Of a stretch of 64,000 bases of DNA, positions 33,580 to 44,738 are shown one piece after another (the first letter of the stretch is position 1; every line of letters begins with the position of its first letter). Made by a program: the position numbers and the translations under genes. The stretch spans positions 37,407,390 through 37,471,389 of the forward strand of contig CM034300.1 of assembly GCA_019925795.1 (NCBI GenBank), given 5' to 3'. Below the pieces are notes generated by a model. The model searched no databases. It had not been told where the DNA came from and saw only the letters and a list, made by a program, of their open reading frames with translations. The stretch comes from Dendrobium chrysotoxum (lineage: Eukaryota > Streptophyta > Magnoliopsida > Asparagales > Orchidaceae).

Positions 33580-35454
33580 TGGTGTTTGGTGGAGATGTAG
33601 CTAAAGGTTTGATCAGGCAAGATAATGGTGTTCAGATCAGTACAAATTATTTAAAACCCTTAATTATTAATGAGGGAGGTTAGTCGATAGAGAAGATTTC
33701 ATCTCCGATTGTGGGTAAAGGGAAGAATGTGGTTGCCAATGGAGATTTGTGGAAGAAGACTGAATTTCAAAGAAGTCCTGTTTGTTCAATGTAGAAGCTT
33801 CTTCTTCAGTTGTTCAAGGGAAATCAGAAGGAATTATCAAGGATGATTTGATTGGTGGGAGTGGCTCGGTTGGTTCTTTCCCAGAAGTTTACAATCTGAA
33901 GGTGGGGGGGTGGGGGGGGGGGGGGGTGGGGGCGAGATCTTGAGGTGGTTCGACATTGTGTTTCAGGAGAGAGGAACTCTTGTAATCCTGAGGTGGGAGT
34001 GGTGGGTGAATCTAAGGAGAAAGCTTTAGATGGGAATGGTTTATCGAACATTTGGTTCAAAAAGTCCCATAGACGGGTGGCAGATTTGGAGTTTGAGAAT
34101 TGCTTTTCTGAAGATGGTTCCTCAGTCGTGTTATATGAATAGAAGGTGTTAGAGAATTCTTTGAAGCTTAAGAATGCGATGGTGGTTAAAGTCTTTGGAG
34201 ACAATATTCCCCAGTATGTTATTAACTCAACTGGGTGTGTTCAAACTTACTTGGCTTGGGTAAGGATGGTATCTGTGTGCTTTTGATGCTGAGGAGTCAG
34301 TGGATTTTGTGCTGTCCAATGGTCCTTGGTATGTCAGGGGTCACATAATTGGGGTGGATAAATGGTCGCCATCTTTCTCCCCCAATTCGTTGAAGGGTCT
34401 GACTGCTCCGATATGGATCAGAATGCCAAATTTGTCGTTACATTGTTGGAATGCTACAAATGTTTATAGAATTGCTTCAAAGGTTGGTAAGCCTTATTTA
34501 ATTGATGAGAATATGTTCCAAGGGAGTAGGAGGGAGTTTTCTAGGATATGTGTTCGTATTCAACTAGAAGAGCCTTTGCCATTTGGCATTTGGGTGGAAG
34601 GGAGCTCAGGGAGGTTCTTCCAACCAATTAAATATGAGAGGATTCCTAATCTTTTCTTTGGCTGTGGTAGGATTGGTCATGATAAAAGCTCTTGTCTTGT
34701 GAAGGTGGTAGGGTCTGTGCAGAATGGGTCCAGACAGGTGGAGAGGAATGTGAAGGGGGCTGGGGTTCAGATTGGCTGTCCTGTTAGTGAGGTGGGGGAG
34801 ATGGTAGGAAGGTCTAATGAGCAGGAAGGGAATGGATATGGGCCTTAGTTAAATGTTAGTTATGGGAGGAAGGGCTCTAAGGTGATGGGACTTAATGGCA
34901 GGAATATGGGATGGAAGAGAGTTGTGGGGAACAAGCCTTTGGCTAAGGTGGATGCCTCTAAGAGTCCTATTCTTGAGAAAAGTATTAGAGAAGGTGGTAC
35001 TGAGGAGGGCATTAGCATGGTTGTAGATCCTATTATAAATGGTGGAAATAAGATAGAGGTTGTTCCCAATGCCAAGATGGAGGCTACTGGTGGCTTGGGT
35101 CCTATTCATGATGTGGGGAACAAATTTGCGGTTCTAAATGATCTGCTGGAGGAAGGAGAGGTTGTTTAGGATGCTGGTCAAAAGGGAGTTATTCTACCTG
35201 TTTCTTGTGTGGAGGAGGTGGTGGATCAGGTTGGTGGGTTTAAGGCAGAGAGTAGTGTTGGAGTTATTTCATTGGATCAGGTATCCTATGTAATTGTTGG
35301 AGGAGAGTGCAAGGTTGGGAGTTCTTCTTACTCTAAAGTTAAGCTGGCAATGGAACTGAGAGGACTAGGTCCTGTTAAGGTGCTTTTGAGAGGCAGGAAA
35401 TTGGATGGGGGAGGTAAGGACAAGGCGGGGACTCATTCCCCTTTTGTTCTTTGA
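33580..35454 (+). pseudogene. L1 ORF1 (DUF4283-like RNA-binding protein with knuckle), broken
   Basis: The readable core is in one frame from 34300 to 35454, with TAG stops at 34846 and 35167. The piece before about 34285 lies in another frame. Residues WSPSFSPNSLKGLTAPIWIR and HCWNATNVYRIASKVGKPYL are the DUF4283-type domain. NLFFGCGRIGHDKSSC is a zinc knuckle whose first Cys is missing (FFGC for CxxC). The protein would coat LINE RNA. Its TGA (35452-35454) overlaps the ORF2 ATG by one base (TGATG), suggesting coupled translation. A G-rich tract at 33901-33935 includes a 15-G run. The true 5' start is unclear. Confidence 0.75.
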
Positions 35455-38400
35455 TGTCTTCAATTGTTTTTTGGAATTGTAGAGGAGCTAGGAAGAAGCA
35501 AGCTTCTCTATATTTAAAAGAAGTGGTGAGAGATCATGATGTGTTCTTTGTAGGGTTGTTGGAGACAAAAGTAGCCTCTTTTAGTAGATTGGAGGTTAAT
35601 TCTCTTATTGGAGATGATTGGGATTTCTTTCAAGTTCCTGCTGAAGGATTGTGAGGTGGTATTATTGTGCTTTGGAAGTCTATGGGGGCTTCTTTTTCGT
35701 TATTACATGCTTTTAATCAGGTGGTCATAGGGGATCTTGTAGTGGCTAAAAAAGGAGTTTGGAGGATTGCTACTGTCTATGGTTGCAAGGAAGTGGTTTA
35801 GAGGAGGGTAGTTTGGGATAAAATAGAAGAGTTCTCTTCTAAGGATATTCCTATGGCTGTTGGAGGGGATTTCAATTGCTTGTTGTCCAAAGAAGATAAA
35901 AGAGGAGGTAGGAGCTTTAAGTTCTCTCAAGGTTCCAAAGAAATGAAGTCCTTTTTTGTTAATAGTGATTTGCATGAGGTAAGGGTGATAGGTCCTAAAT
36001 TTACTTGGTGTAATAAAAAGGTTGGAGGAGCTCGTATCTTAGAGAGGTTAGATAGATGCTTTATTAATCCAGCTGCCTTGAACTCCTCTGATTGTTTGGT
36101 ATTGAGACATCATGCTAGAGTAGCTTCTGATCATTGCCCTATAGTTTTGAAGTTTTTGGAAAATAGCTTTACTAAAGATAGAATCACAAGGTTTGAGGAA
36201 GTTTGGGCGTCGTACCCAACTTCTGTTGGAATCGTGAGAGCTATTTGGAGTAGTAGGACATGAGGAGATGCGACGTGAATTTTAAATAAGAAGTTTTCTA
36301 GATCACTAAAGTCCTTATTCTTTTGGAGCAAAGAAAAGCATAAGGATTATAAGCAGCAGAAGGAAGCTCTCAAGAAGGGTATTCTGGAACTGCAAGTTAA
36401 AGAGGCCGAGGTCAGGTGGCTCTTGGAGGAAGATAGTTGGTAGCTTAAGACTTATATTTGTGAGCTAAATTTTGTATTGGCAAGGTTTAATACCTGGTGG
36501 AAGCAGAGAGCAAAGGTAAAATGGATGTCAGAGGCTGATAAAAATTCCAGATTTTTTCATTCTTTTTCCTCAGCTAGGAAGAATGCTAATTGGATTTCAA
36601 GAATCAAAGATGACAATGGTGTGGTGGTAAGATCAGAAGCTGATGGCTGATGTGTTTCTTCATTTCTTCCATGGGAAATGGAAGAGCAGGAGCTTAACTT
36701 AACTGGTTGGCCTTCACCTTTAAGTACCTTGGATGACTATGATAGGGATATGCTAAATAAGGAGCTGACGATGGAAGAAGTGGAGTCGGTGGTCCTATAT
36801 TTTGAAGGCAACATTTCCCCAGGTAATGATGGCATTTCGTTTTCCTTTCTAAAAGCCTACTGGAGTATTATTAAAGATGATTGTTGGAATGCCATTAATC
36901 ATTTTCTTATTTCGAGTAAAATGAATGAGATCTGGAAAGAAATGTTGATTGTTCTCATCCTAAAGTAGCTAACCCTGAAGTTCCGAGCCATTTTAGACCT
37001 ATTAGTCTATGTAGATCCATTTACAAGTTGGTGGCCAAGATCTTATTAAACAGGATGAAGGTGATGATTCAGAAGTTGATTTCAGAGGAGCAAGCAACAT
37101 TTATCAATGGGAGGTCTTTAGCTGATCACGTTCTGGTGGCTCAAGAGGTGTTCCAAAAGTTCAGGATATCCAAGAATTCCAAAGGATTAGTTGCTTTTAA
37201 AGTGGATGTTTAGTAAGCTTATGATAGTATGTGCTGGGAGACTTTGAGGATGTGGAGCAAGCTCATGATAGTATGTGCTGTATGCAGATGATATCATCAT
37301 TTTTTCTGAAGCTAGTCTAAAAGAGGTCAAGAAGAATAAAAGAGTCCTTGCTGATTTTTGTGACTGGACAGGCCAAAGGATTAATGTTGATAAATTAGCT
37401 ATCTTGTTTGGTAAACATGTTAAGAGAATGAAGAGAAGATCTATAGAGCGCATTATGAGTTTTAAAGCTGTTAAGGAATTCATTTATCTTGGTGTAAAGG
37501 TGAAGTTGAGGAGATTGGTGGCTGCTAATTTTCATTTCCTCCTTGAAAAAGCTCTAAAGTTGATTGATGTGTGGGGTAGCAAGCTTATTTCATTGGCAGG
37601 GAAGTTCACCCTTATTAGATCGGTTTTGCTTACTATTCCTACTTTTTATTCTACTCTTTCTCTTGTTTCTTAAGGGATTCTTAATGAATTGGATAATATT
37701 TATAGGTATTTTATTTGGAATAAAAAAGATGGGAGGTTGGGTCTTCACTATGTGAGCTGGAAAAACTTATGCAAGCCGTGTTGTGATGGTGGTCGTGGTC
37801 TACGATCTTGTGGGAGTATGATGGGTCCCTTGAGAGCAAAGTTGGCGTGGAGGGTTACACAGGAGAAGGAATCAATGCTACATAAATTTCTGGGGGAAAA
37901 ATATGGGTTGACCTGTGGAGTTATGGGTGGTAGAAGAGGAGGCTCGGCTACTTCCAAAATTGTTTCCATTGGCAGAAAGTTTCTTAGTTCTGTGGTCAGA
38001 TGGAGAATTGGGGATGGGTGCTCTATTAATATCTTTAAAGATATATGGATTTTGGACAAATGTTTGAATAAGTGGCCAACATTTGTGACTTGTCTGGAGG
38101 AGGATGAACTTACAGTGGAGATGTTTATTCATGAAGGGTATTAGAATGTAGAGGTGTTAGAGAACTTCTTTGGTGCAAAACTTATTAAATTGATTAGTGC
38201 TATTCCAATCTAGTAGCATCAGGGAGGGGATTGGTTGGAGCTGATCCACAAAAATTCTGGTATTTCGATCTCTGCACAGTTGTACAAAGCCATTGATCAG
38301 GATTCTGCTGGCTATTTTTATTGGGAAAGTGTGCAAAAACATTAAGCTAAGGCCACGAGTGGAAGTGTTTTGGTGGAGAGTGTTTAATAATGCTATCCCT

Positions 38401-39290
38401 ACGTTCCATTTTCTATTTCAGAGAAGAATGCAGGAGGAATTCGAGTGTCCTAGGGGCTGTAAGGAGAGGGAAGATCTGGTTCATATCACCAAAAACTACG
38501 GGAAGTTGATGGAGGTCTATAGTTTTCTTAATAAATGGTGGGTTTGGTATTCCTTTGTTTGATTCTATTCATGATTGCTGGAAGTGGATGGAGAGGTATA
38601 ATAAAGAACATAATTTTCTGATTAATGTCTATTGTAATATGGTTTATCTTACTTGGAAAACGAGGAACAAATGTCTTCATGAAGGCGTGAAGGAAAATGC
38701 TATGGTGATTGCTTCGAATGCTTTGAGTTATGCAGCTAGCTCTTATATGTTGGATAATTATAAATTGGGCCACTGGGGTACTAATCAGTCGTCAAGACTG
38801 TCGGATTGTTGGCACCCTCCTCCTCCCAATTAGATTTAAATCAATATAGATGCAGCCTTGTTATAATCCTATAAAGCAGGAATCAATGGTGTTGTTCGTG
38901 ACAGTGAAGGAAGGTTTCTTCTTGCTTATGGCCATTCGTGCTATCATTGGGATGTTGGTCAGCTTGAACTCATGGCAATACAATTTATAGCGAAGGTTAA
39001 GAGAGATTGGATGCTTAGCTATAAAGGTATTATCATTGAAGGGGACAATCGAAATGTTATCAGATTCTTGCAACAACTGGAAAGCAATTGGAGAGATAAA
39101 TTGGTTTCATTTTTAGAGCATAATTTTGTAGTTTTCAATTAGGTAAATAGAAGGTGTAATAAGTTAGCAAATTATGTGCTAACTATCCTCTTTTTAGTAG
39201 CTTTTGTTGGGATGATTTAGTTTCTAATAAGGTTCCTCCTATCTTTTCTACTTTGTTAAAGGAGGAATCTACTTGTGTAGGGTTGTAGTT
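35454..39290 (+). pseudogene. L1 ORF2: endonuclease, reverse transcriptase (internally deleted), RNase H
   Basis: ATG at 35454 (MSSIVFWNCRGARKKQASLY). Endonuclease motifs: LLETKV (Glu), VGGDFNCLL (Asp/Asn), FTWCN and SDHCPI near 36130. Reverse transcriptase begins with NISPGNDGISFSF (36805), GRSLADHVLVAQE (37105) and FKVDV-stop-QAYDSM (37197). It then jumps to LYADDIIIF (37275) after only about 60 bp, so roughly 100 or more residues between motif A and the YADD box are deleted. Then come a thumb region, a zf-RVT segment (EFECPRGCKEREDLVHI, 38430), and an RNase H segment (GVVRDSEGRFLLAYGH, NRRCNKLANYV) to about 39200. Stops and frame changes occur at about 35652, 35800, 36260, 36968, 37213 and after 38140. 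Confidence 0.85.
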
Positions 39291-39359
39291 TGTAATTATT
39301 TTTTTTCCATTAATAGCATTAATTTGCTTTTGTCAAAAAAAAAGAGACACGCATGTAAT

Positions 39360-39647
39360 CCATAGATTTTAATGCATAGAAAAAATAGTTAAAGCATTTT
39401 TCATTCAGTTGTGCTAAATCTCGATCATCAAAAGTCCATTCAGTAAAAGGAAGTTTTGTTTTAATGCCATCAACTAATCTAAATGGTGTAGAGTATCCAT
39501 CTTTAACAAGCATCCACATGCGATAATCTATAGATTGTAAAAAGATGGACATGCGAGTTTTTCAAAAATCAAAAGGTATATTATCAAACAAGGGTGGTCG
39601 AGTAATGGAATACCCTTCCGTGGTATTTCTATTACAAAAGTTAGCCA
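39360..39647 (-). pseudogene. Element B gag, N-terminal part
   Basis: ATG at 39647 (MANFCNRNTTEGYSITRPPL), about 45 bp downstream of the primer site. The frame reaches FDF-stop-KTRMSIFLQSIDYRMWML, where TGA replaces Trp; element C has TGA at the same site and D keeps TGG. It continues to ALKSMDYMRVS, where the L1 interrupts it. Matches to D and C over the whole piece fix the identity as the N-terminal capsid domain of SIRE-type gag. Confidence 0.9.
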
Positions 39648-39689
39648 TAGATCAAATTCAAAAGTTTTTCAAAACTTGATTTTATGAAT

Positions 39690-39703
39690 CCCTCTCTAAT
39701 ACC
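39690..39703 (-). other. Primer binding site of element B
   Basis: Minus-strand TGGTATTAGAGAGG, two bases from the LTR end. It is the TGGTATCAGAG site complementary to initiator tRNA-Met, with one C-to-T change. Confidence 0.85.
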
Positions 39704-39705
39704 AC

Positions 39706-41593
39706 TTGAAAATTTATTAGGAATGTTAAGCCCTTATGAACTAGCCCAAGGCTAACCAAGAGGGGGCGGGGGGGGGGGGGGGGTGAATTGGTAGTTTTAA
39801 AAATTCGTAAGCAAAATCAATTTTAAAAGTCTTTTCAGATGTTTTAAAATAATTACAATTTTATATTGATGTGGAGATGTGTAGTTAAATAAAATAATAG
39901 CTTTAATCACACGATCATGCACAGAAGATAAAGTGCAGAAATTAAAAAATAAAACAGTAAAGGAAAGAACACACCAGATTTTATGGTGGTTCAATGAACT
40001 TGACCTATGTCCACTCCTAGGAACCTCCCCTCCAGGTATTGCACCTAAAACTCAATGACTCTCTTTTTGCTCTCACAGCAAGGTGGAGAAGCCTTTACAA
40101 AACTCCTTTTCACTAACCCAGTGAGGCAGAGAACCTAGACTCCTTTCGCTTCCTCCTAAAGCAGGCTGTGAAACTTACCTCCTTTTGCTTCCTCCTGAAG
40201 CAGACAGAGAACCTTACCTTCTTTTGCTTCCTCCTGAAGTAGGTAGAGAACCTTGATCTTCTTGCAGATGATCCTTCCCACAGAGACACCAAGGGGCAAG
40301 GGAGGATGATTAGAGATGATGACTCAAATCCTTGCTTGGAGTAACCTTTGTGAACAGCTAACAAACTCCCCCTCACAAGATTCTCTCTCTCTCTCCCCCA
40401 AGCTCTCCCTTTTCCTCTCAAGGCTCTCTCAAGTGAGGACAACGATAAAAGATTTTTGCAGTTGCAAGAAAGAGATCTTAAATAGAAGGGCTAAAAAATT
40501 ATCGCAAATTTCAACTTGCCATCAAAGATCATCCATGATAACTTTTTGACCGTTTTGTATGATTAATATAAATAAGCCATTTTGGCCGGGATGATCCGGT
40601 TCCTCTGGACGATTAGAAGACAAGGTTTATTTTGATCATCTGGGATGATTCTGCAATCGTCCTGGATGATTAGTTTAAATAAGGAATATCATCCAGTAGA
40701 TAGTTTGGGACGTCCAGGAGAAAAGTTTGGATGATCTAAAGAAAATAACTTGATTGTCTAGGATGATATCTCTATCATCCTGTACGGTTAGTTCAAAAAC
40801 CCCCAATATCATCCAGGACACAGTTCGAGTCATCCGGCACAACTATACTGGATGATTTCAAACTGACTTGATCATCTTGGACGATAAAGATATCGTATGG
40901 TACGATTAGTTCAAAATGATAATATCATCCGGCACATAGTTCAGATTATCCAAGTGAAATACATTTGATGATAAGGATTTGTAATTGATCATCTAGGATG
41001 ATCTTTCGATCATCCTGGATGATGTGATCAATTAATCAATATGTAATTACTTTCCTTAATCACTTGGCTATTTTAGGCATGGTTATAATAAATCATCCAG
41101 GACGATACACGTATCGTCCGGGTTGATTAGACCAAAATACTAAAAATAAAAATATGCCTAACTTAGTCTGGCGGCTGAGATTTTTTGATTTGAGCATATC
41201 GTCCTGTACGATGGGAGATCATCCAGGATGTTCTTCTTAATCAGACCGACTTAACATGGTTTCCCTAATTATGGTTTCTATTTTCAATGGTTCATCTAGG
41301 ATGATATTACTATCGTCCAGGATAATGTGAACAAAAATAGAACAGAAACTAACTCAGTAAAAATCTCCCCCTGAGTGTGTGTGTGTAAGGTTACTTAGCT
41401 TGGGGATTCATTACATTATATTTGACTCAAGAAAGGTGAAAGATTACATTAAAATTGAAAAAATAGACTGACTCGATCTTGACCTGGCTTGAATTACAAT
41501 TGATCTTGTGAACCTGAAAGGTTAGGTAATCAAATAGAAATAGAAATATTTGTCATCATTAAAATCATAATCCTTGAATTCAGATTTGTAACA
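39706..41593 (-). repeat. 5' LTR of element B
   Basis: 1888 bp between TGAAAATTTATTAGG (left edge, plus strand) and TTTGTAACA (right edge). In element orientation it has a (GT)n/CCCCC block at 41362-41390, U3 palindrome pairs such as 41092/41113 (21 bp apart), a TATA-like element near 40480, a 39-bp minisatellite at 40125-40260 that opens a sense frame (40442-40113), and a 17-G run at 39767-39783. The promoter would drive transcription leftwards. Confidence 0.85.
40113..40442 (-). other. LTR-encoded basic repeat peptide frame (B copy)
   Basis: A 109-codon sense frame within the transcribed part of the LTR. It includes consecutive 13-residue repeats of the type RFSVCFRRKQKEV. Related sense frames occur at 2397-2170 (A), 29327-29109 (E), 55532-55768 and 63664-63930 (D). 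It could be a short upstream ORF or only a by-product of a minisatellite whose period is a multiple of three. No function is known. Confidence 0.4.
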
Positions 41594-42269
41594 ATTTATT
41601 CCATGGTTGGCTAATTCTATAGTTTTGGGCTAATGGTGTGAATCCTTTGTAATTACTAATGTAGACTCTTATACCTTAAGGAATTAGGGGATTTTTTTAA
41701 TATCTTCAATTCTTAATTTAATCTATATAATGGTCTTGTGTAGAGTTTAAAAATAGTATGATATATTACCTTAATAGAGGAATATTGGAATAATTAGGAG
41801 TATTGAAATGGAATTCTTGCATACCAAGAAATATGATGTTTTGTATTCTTAAGTCTATAGAGAAATAATTAGTATGGGATGGCCATAAACCTTCCTTCAC
41901 TTCTTTACAAGATTGATGGAGATTTAAGGATGCATATGCTCTGATTCATAACCAACATAGAAGAGTAAACTAAGGAACACTTTGGAAATTTATGATCATT
42001 TTTCCAAAACACTTTATCTTCATGTATCTTATCTTTCTTTTTCATTTCTTAGTCAAGATAGAATCCCAAACTTGATTTTTGTTATGTAGGATAAATATTA
42101 TAACTAGAGTAGATGGTACTATAACATTTGTATTATAACAGAACACTTCCTCATGGGATCGACACTCTCTCATATCACTTTTATTTCTTGATTGACACAT
42201 TAACTTGCATTTTTAGTTGGCATTATTATTAAAGAAACCCTAAGCATATTTCATAACCATCATCCTGTG
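41594..42269. other. Unassigned AT-rich DNA flanking element B
   Basis: I see no coding sequence and no LTR homology. GGGATCGACACTCTC near 42157-42171 is reminiscent of gypsy leader sequence, but this is too short to assign. Confidence 0.5.
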
Positions 42270-43217
42270 TACCATCACCTCTACGCATGCACACCCAAGC
42301 CCCCTTTAGCAGTTAGAGATGTATTTCTTCTTAAGAGAGAGCTTGGAGACTCCACTTCTCAAGGAAGAGATGGGGTAAGGTTAAAAGAGGGAGGGTACCT
42401 TGAGGGAGTCAAGGGGTGTGAAAGGGGTGAAATGGTTGCTCTACTAAACTGCACCTTGGGTCCTCTAATTTTGTTTTAGTGGAGCTCTTAGAGAGAGGTC
42501 TAAGAAAAATATTCTTTAGTGTGACAGACTCGCTATCTTAGGAGGCTAAGGATCGACATCTCCATAGGGTGGAGAAGGTGAAGGGAGGGATTGACATCTT
42601 CCTCAGGCTGAGGAAGTAAAAGGATGGATTGACATCTTTACCAGGGTGAGGAGGCGAGAGGAGAGATCGACATCTCCACCAGGATATGGAGGCACAAGGA
42701 GGGACGACATCTCCCCTAGGCTGAGGAGGTAAGAGAAGAGAGATTTTTCAGAGTCTGTAATGATTATTTTCTACCTATGGTAAGGGAGGAGGGCTTCTCT
42801 ACTTAGCTATGTTTTGAAGGAGTCTGAGTTAGTGTAATACCCAAAGAGGAGGACCTTTAAGGAGTGAACATAGGTTGATTCAACCAAACCACTATAAACA
42901 TGGTTTGTGTATTCTTACTTTTTTGTATTTTAAATTTCTTATAATTTATTTTACTACAGTCTAATTTTATTTTGATTAACTTTATAAAAGAAGTTTTTAG
43001 TGAATGATCTCTAGTTGAACTTTATTTTTGAAATTCAGAAAAGAAAGAAATTATATTTGTTTTCTAAAAGTTTTGAAAAAATTCTTTTACTTTTGATTTT
43101 TGGTTTGAACCATTTAATCTCTTAAATATTTCCATATATCAAGTTTTATTTTTGAGTAAAAGATTTTTTTAAAAAGAATAAATTAACCCTCCTCTTGGTG
43201 TGCCTTTTACACCTTCA
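42270..43217 (+). repeat. LTR fragment F (copia, plus orientation)
   Basis: The last part of an LTR. It has a minisatellite of 36-40 bp with repeated GACATCTYC (42550-42740), then GTGAACATAGGTTGATTCAACCAAACCACTATAAA-like sequence matching the R/U5 boundary of the other LTRs (42869-42905 in two blocks), and an end in ACACCTTCA at 43217. The 5' part and the internal region are missing. The left edge is arbitrary. Confidence 0.6.
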
Positions 43218-43713
43218 AGAGCCCTTAGAGCAGTTTCATCATTTATGCTAGTAGGCTTTATCATAGAAATTAATATAGTGTGACTAGTTGCCTTCCTAAT
43301 GATGTGGCTTATCCTAACACTTGAGGAAGGGTCTCCTTTAATGAGATATTTGGGATGACTACTGGAATATTTCCATTCCCTAGGTAATAATTATTCTTCT
43401 TGGGTTAGATCATCTAATCCAAAATACTCAATCCTATGGTGATATCCTCTTCTTCTTCATCAACTCCTCCAATTTTATGAACCCTATCAAATTTATTGAA
43501 TGTAACATAAATGGTCAAAACCTTTCTCACAAAGTTGGCTTATACTTAATAAGTTATGCTTCAAGCCTTCCACAAGCAAAACATTTTCAATTATAAACCA
43601 TTAACTTTACCCATTGTACCTACTCCACCATTCATTTAGTATTATTATCTCTAAAAGTGTTTCCTCGCCTTTACTCCTGGCCTTCTACGAGATGAACTTC
43701 CTTGTGTCTCTAG
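43218..43713 (-). pseudogene. Element G pol remnant (integrase/protease zone)
   Basis: Short stretches align with element B in the same order but with gaps. GAAGGGTCTCCT (43327-43338) matches B near 25890. The ATAAGTTATGCTTCAAGCC region (43551-43569) matches B near 27100-27120. I infer large internal deletions. It is interrupted at 43714 by the solo LTR and resumes at 44739. Confidence 0.65.
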
Positions 43714-44738
43714 TGAAAGTGCTATGGCACACTAAGAAGGGGGGGGGGGGGGGGGGGGGGGGGGGAGGCGAATTGGAATTTTAAAAACCTTACTTACAAT
43801 CAAATCAAAGAATTGTATGGTAGCTTTAAAAAATAAGATATTCATAACATAAACCAAAAATAATGATTCTCTTTTCTTTTTAAACTTTTTAGAAATTTTT
43901 TTTGTTTTTAACTTATGCAAGATTTGAAATAATGATTAACCAACCACAAATCAATAAATGTGCAATGCAAACCAGAATACAAGAAAGTAAATATAGAAAA
44001 ATAAAGAAAATGTAAACCAGGTTTTTATTGTGGTTCGATTGAAATCAACCTATGTTCACTCCCCAAAAGTCTCTTCTCTTTGGGTATTACACTAACTCAT
44101 GCTTCTTTGGTACTCATCCAAGTGGAGAAACCCTTCATCCTTACCAGATGGAGAATAACATTTATAGACTCTTCTGATCCTAAAGAATCTCCCTTCTTCA
44201 GCCTCTCGATATGACAGAGATACCACTCCCTCCTTCTGCACTTTGTATGGTGGAGATGCTAATCCCTTCTTATGCTCCTTGCATGGTGGAGATGCTGCTC
44301 CCTTCTTCTACTTCTCACAATGGTAGAGATGCTGCTTCCTCCTTCTTCTCCTCACAATGATGGAGATGTCATCATCTCACCTCCTCATTTAGTATGTCTT
44401 TTGCCCAAAGACTTTCTTAGAGCTCTTCACCAAGATCTCCCTCCTTTAATTTTTTATCCCCCTTGTGTGTGTGTGCTTGGTTTTCTAGCCAACATGTACT
44501 TAATATATAAAATGACTCAAGAAAAGAGAAAAGTATAGACTTTATTACAAATTGCCTTTGACCTTAACACTACACTATATTGAGTCTTGATTATCCAATG
44601 TAGTTTATTGTAAGTTGTTCTTGAGATACTTAGTGCCACCCAAAAAGATAGTCAATGTATAAAGTATGAATAAGTAAATAATCACCTAATAATGTCTGTA
44701 ATCATCAAATTATATGGTCGGGCTCTTGAATTTTAACA
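43714..44738 (-). repeat. Solo LTR inserted in element G
   Basis: 1025 bp from TGAAAGTGC (plus strand) to TTTTAACA. It is flanked by TCTAG (43709-43713) and TTTAG (44739-44743), a 5-bp target duplication with one mismatch. It contains a 27-G run (43739-43765), a repeat of about 40 bp with GGTGGAGATGCTGC-type units (44190-44370) and a (GT)n block at 44462-44475. It is shorter than the other LTRs and represents another subfamily. It is probably the product of LTR-LTR recombination. Confidence 0.75.

Larger units (their letters stand above)
33370..39342 (+). mobile_element. L1-type LINE with RNase H, inserted antisense in gag of B
   Basis: 5973 bp, ending in GTCAAAAAAAAA. It is flanked by AGAGGCATGCATGTAAT (33353-33369) and AGAGACACGCATGTAAT (39343-39359), a 17-bp target duplication with two mismatches. 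It has ORF1 with a CCHC-like knuckle, an endonuclease, a reverse transcriptase with a central deletion, a zf-RVT region and a C-terminal RNase H. It looks full-length at the ends, but its genes are broken. Confidence 0.9.
20911..41593 (-). mobile_element. Ty1/copia element B (SIRE/Maximus-like), with two nested insertions
   Basis: On the minus strand: 5' LTR (41593-39706), primer site, gag (39647 to about 27600, split by an L1 and by element E), pol (about 27300-24307), tandem repeats, ORFX with its own promoter (about 23035-21424), polypurine tract, and a truncated 3' LTR (21171-20911). Subtracting the two insertions leaves about 10.2 kb. All coding regions carry stops, and several catalytic residues are changed. 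Confidence 0.85.

Noticed and set aside
38528..39076. Minus-strand ORFs within the L1
   Set aside because: Antisense to the zf-RVT and RNase H parts of ORF2.
42267..42479. 70-codon ORF in LTR fragment F
   Set aside because: It starts at the arbitrary edge of the LTR homology and has no conserved repeats; probably chance.
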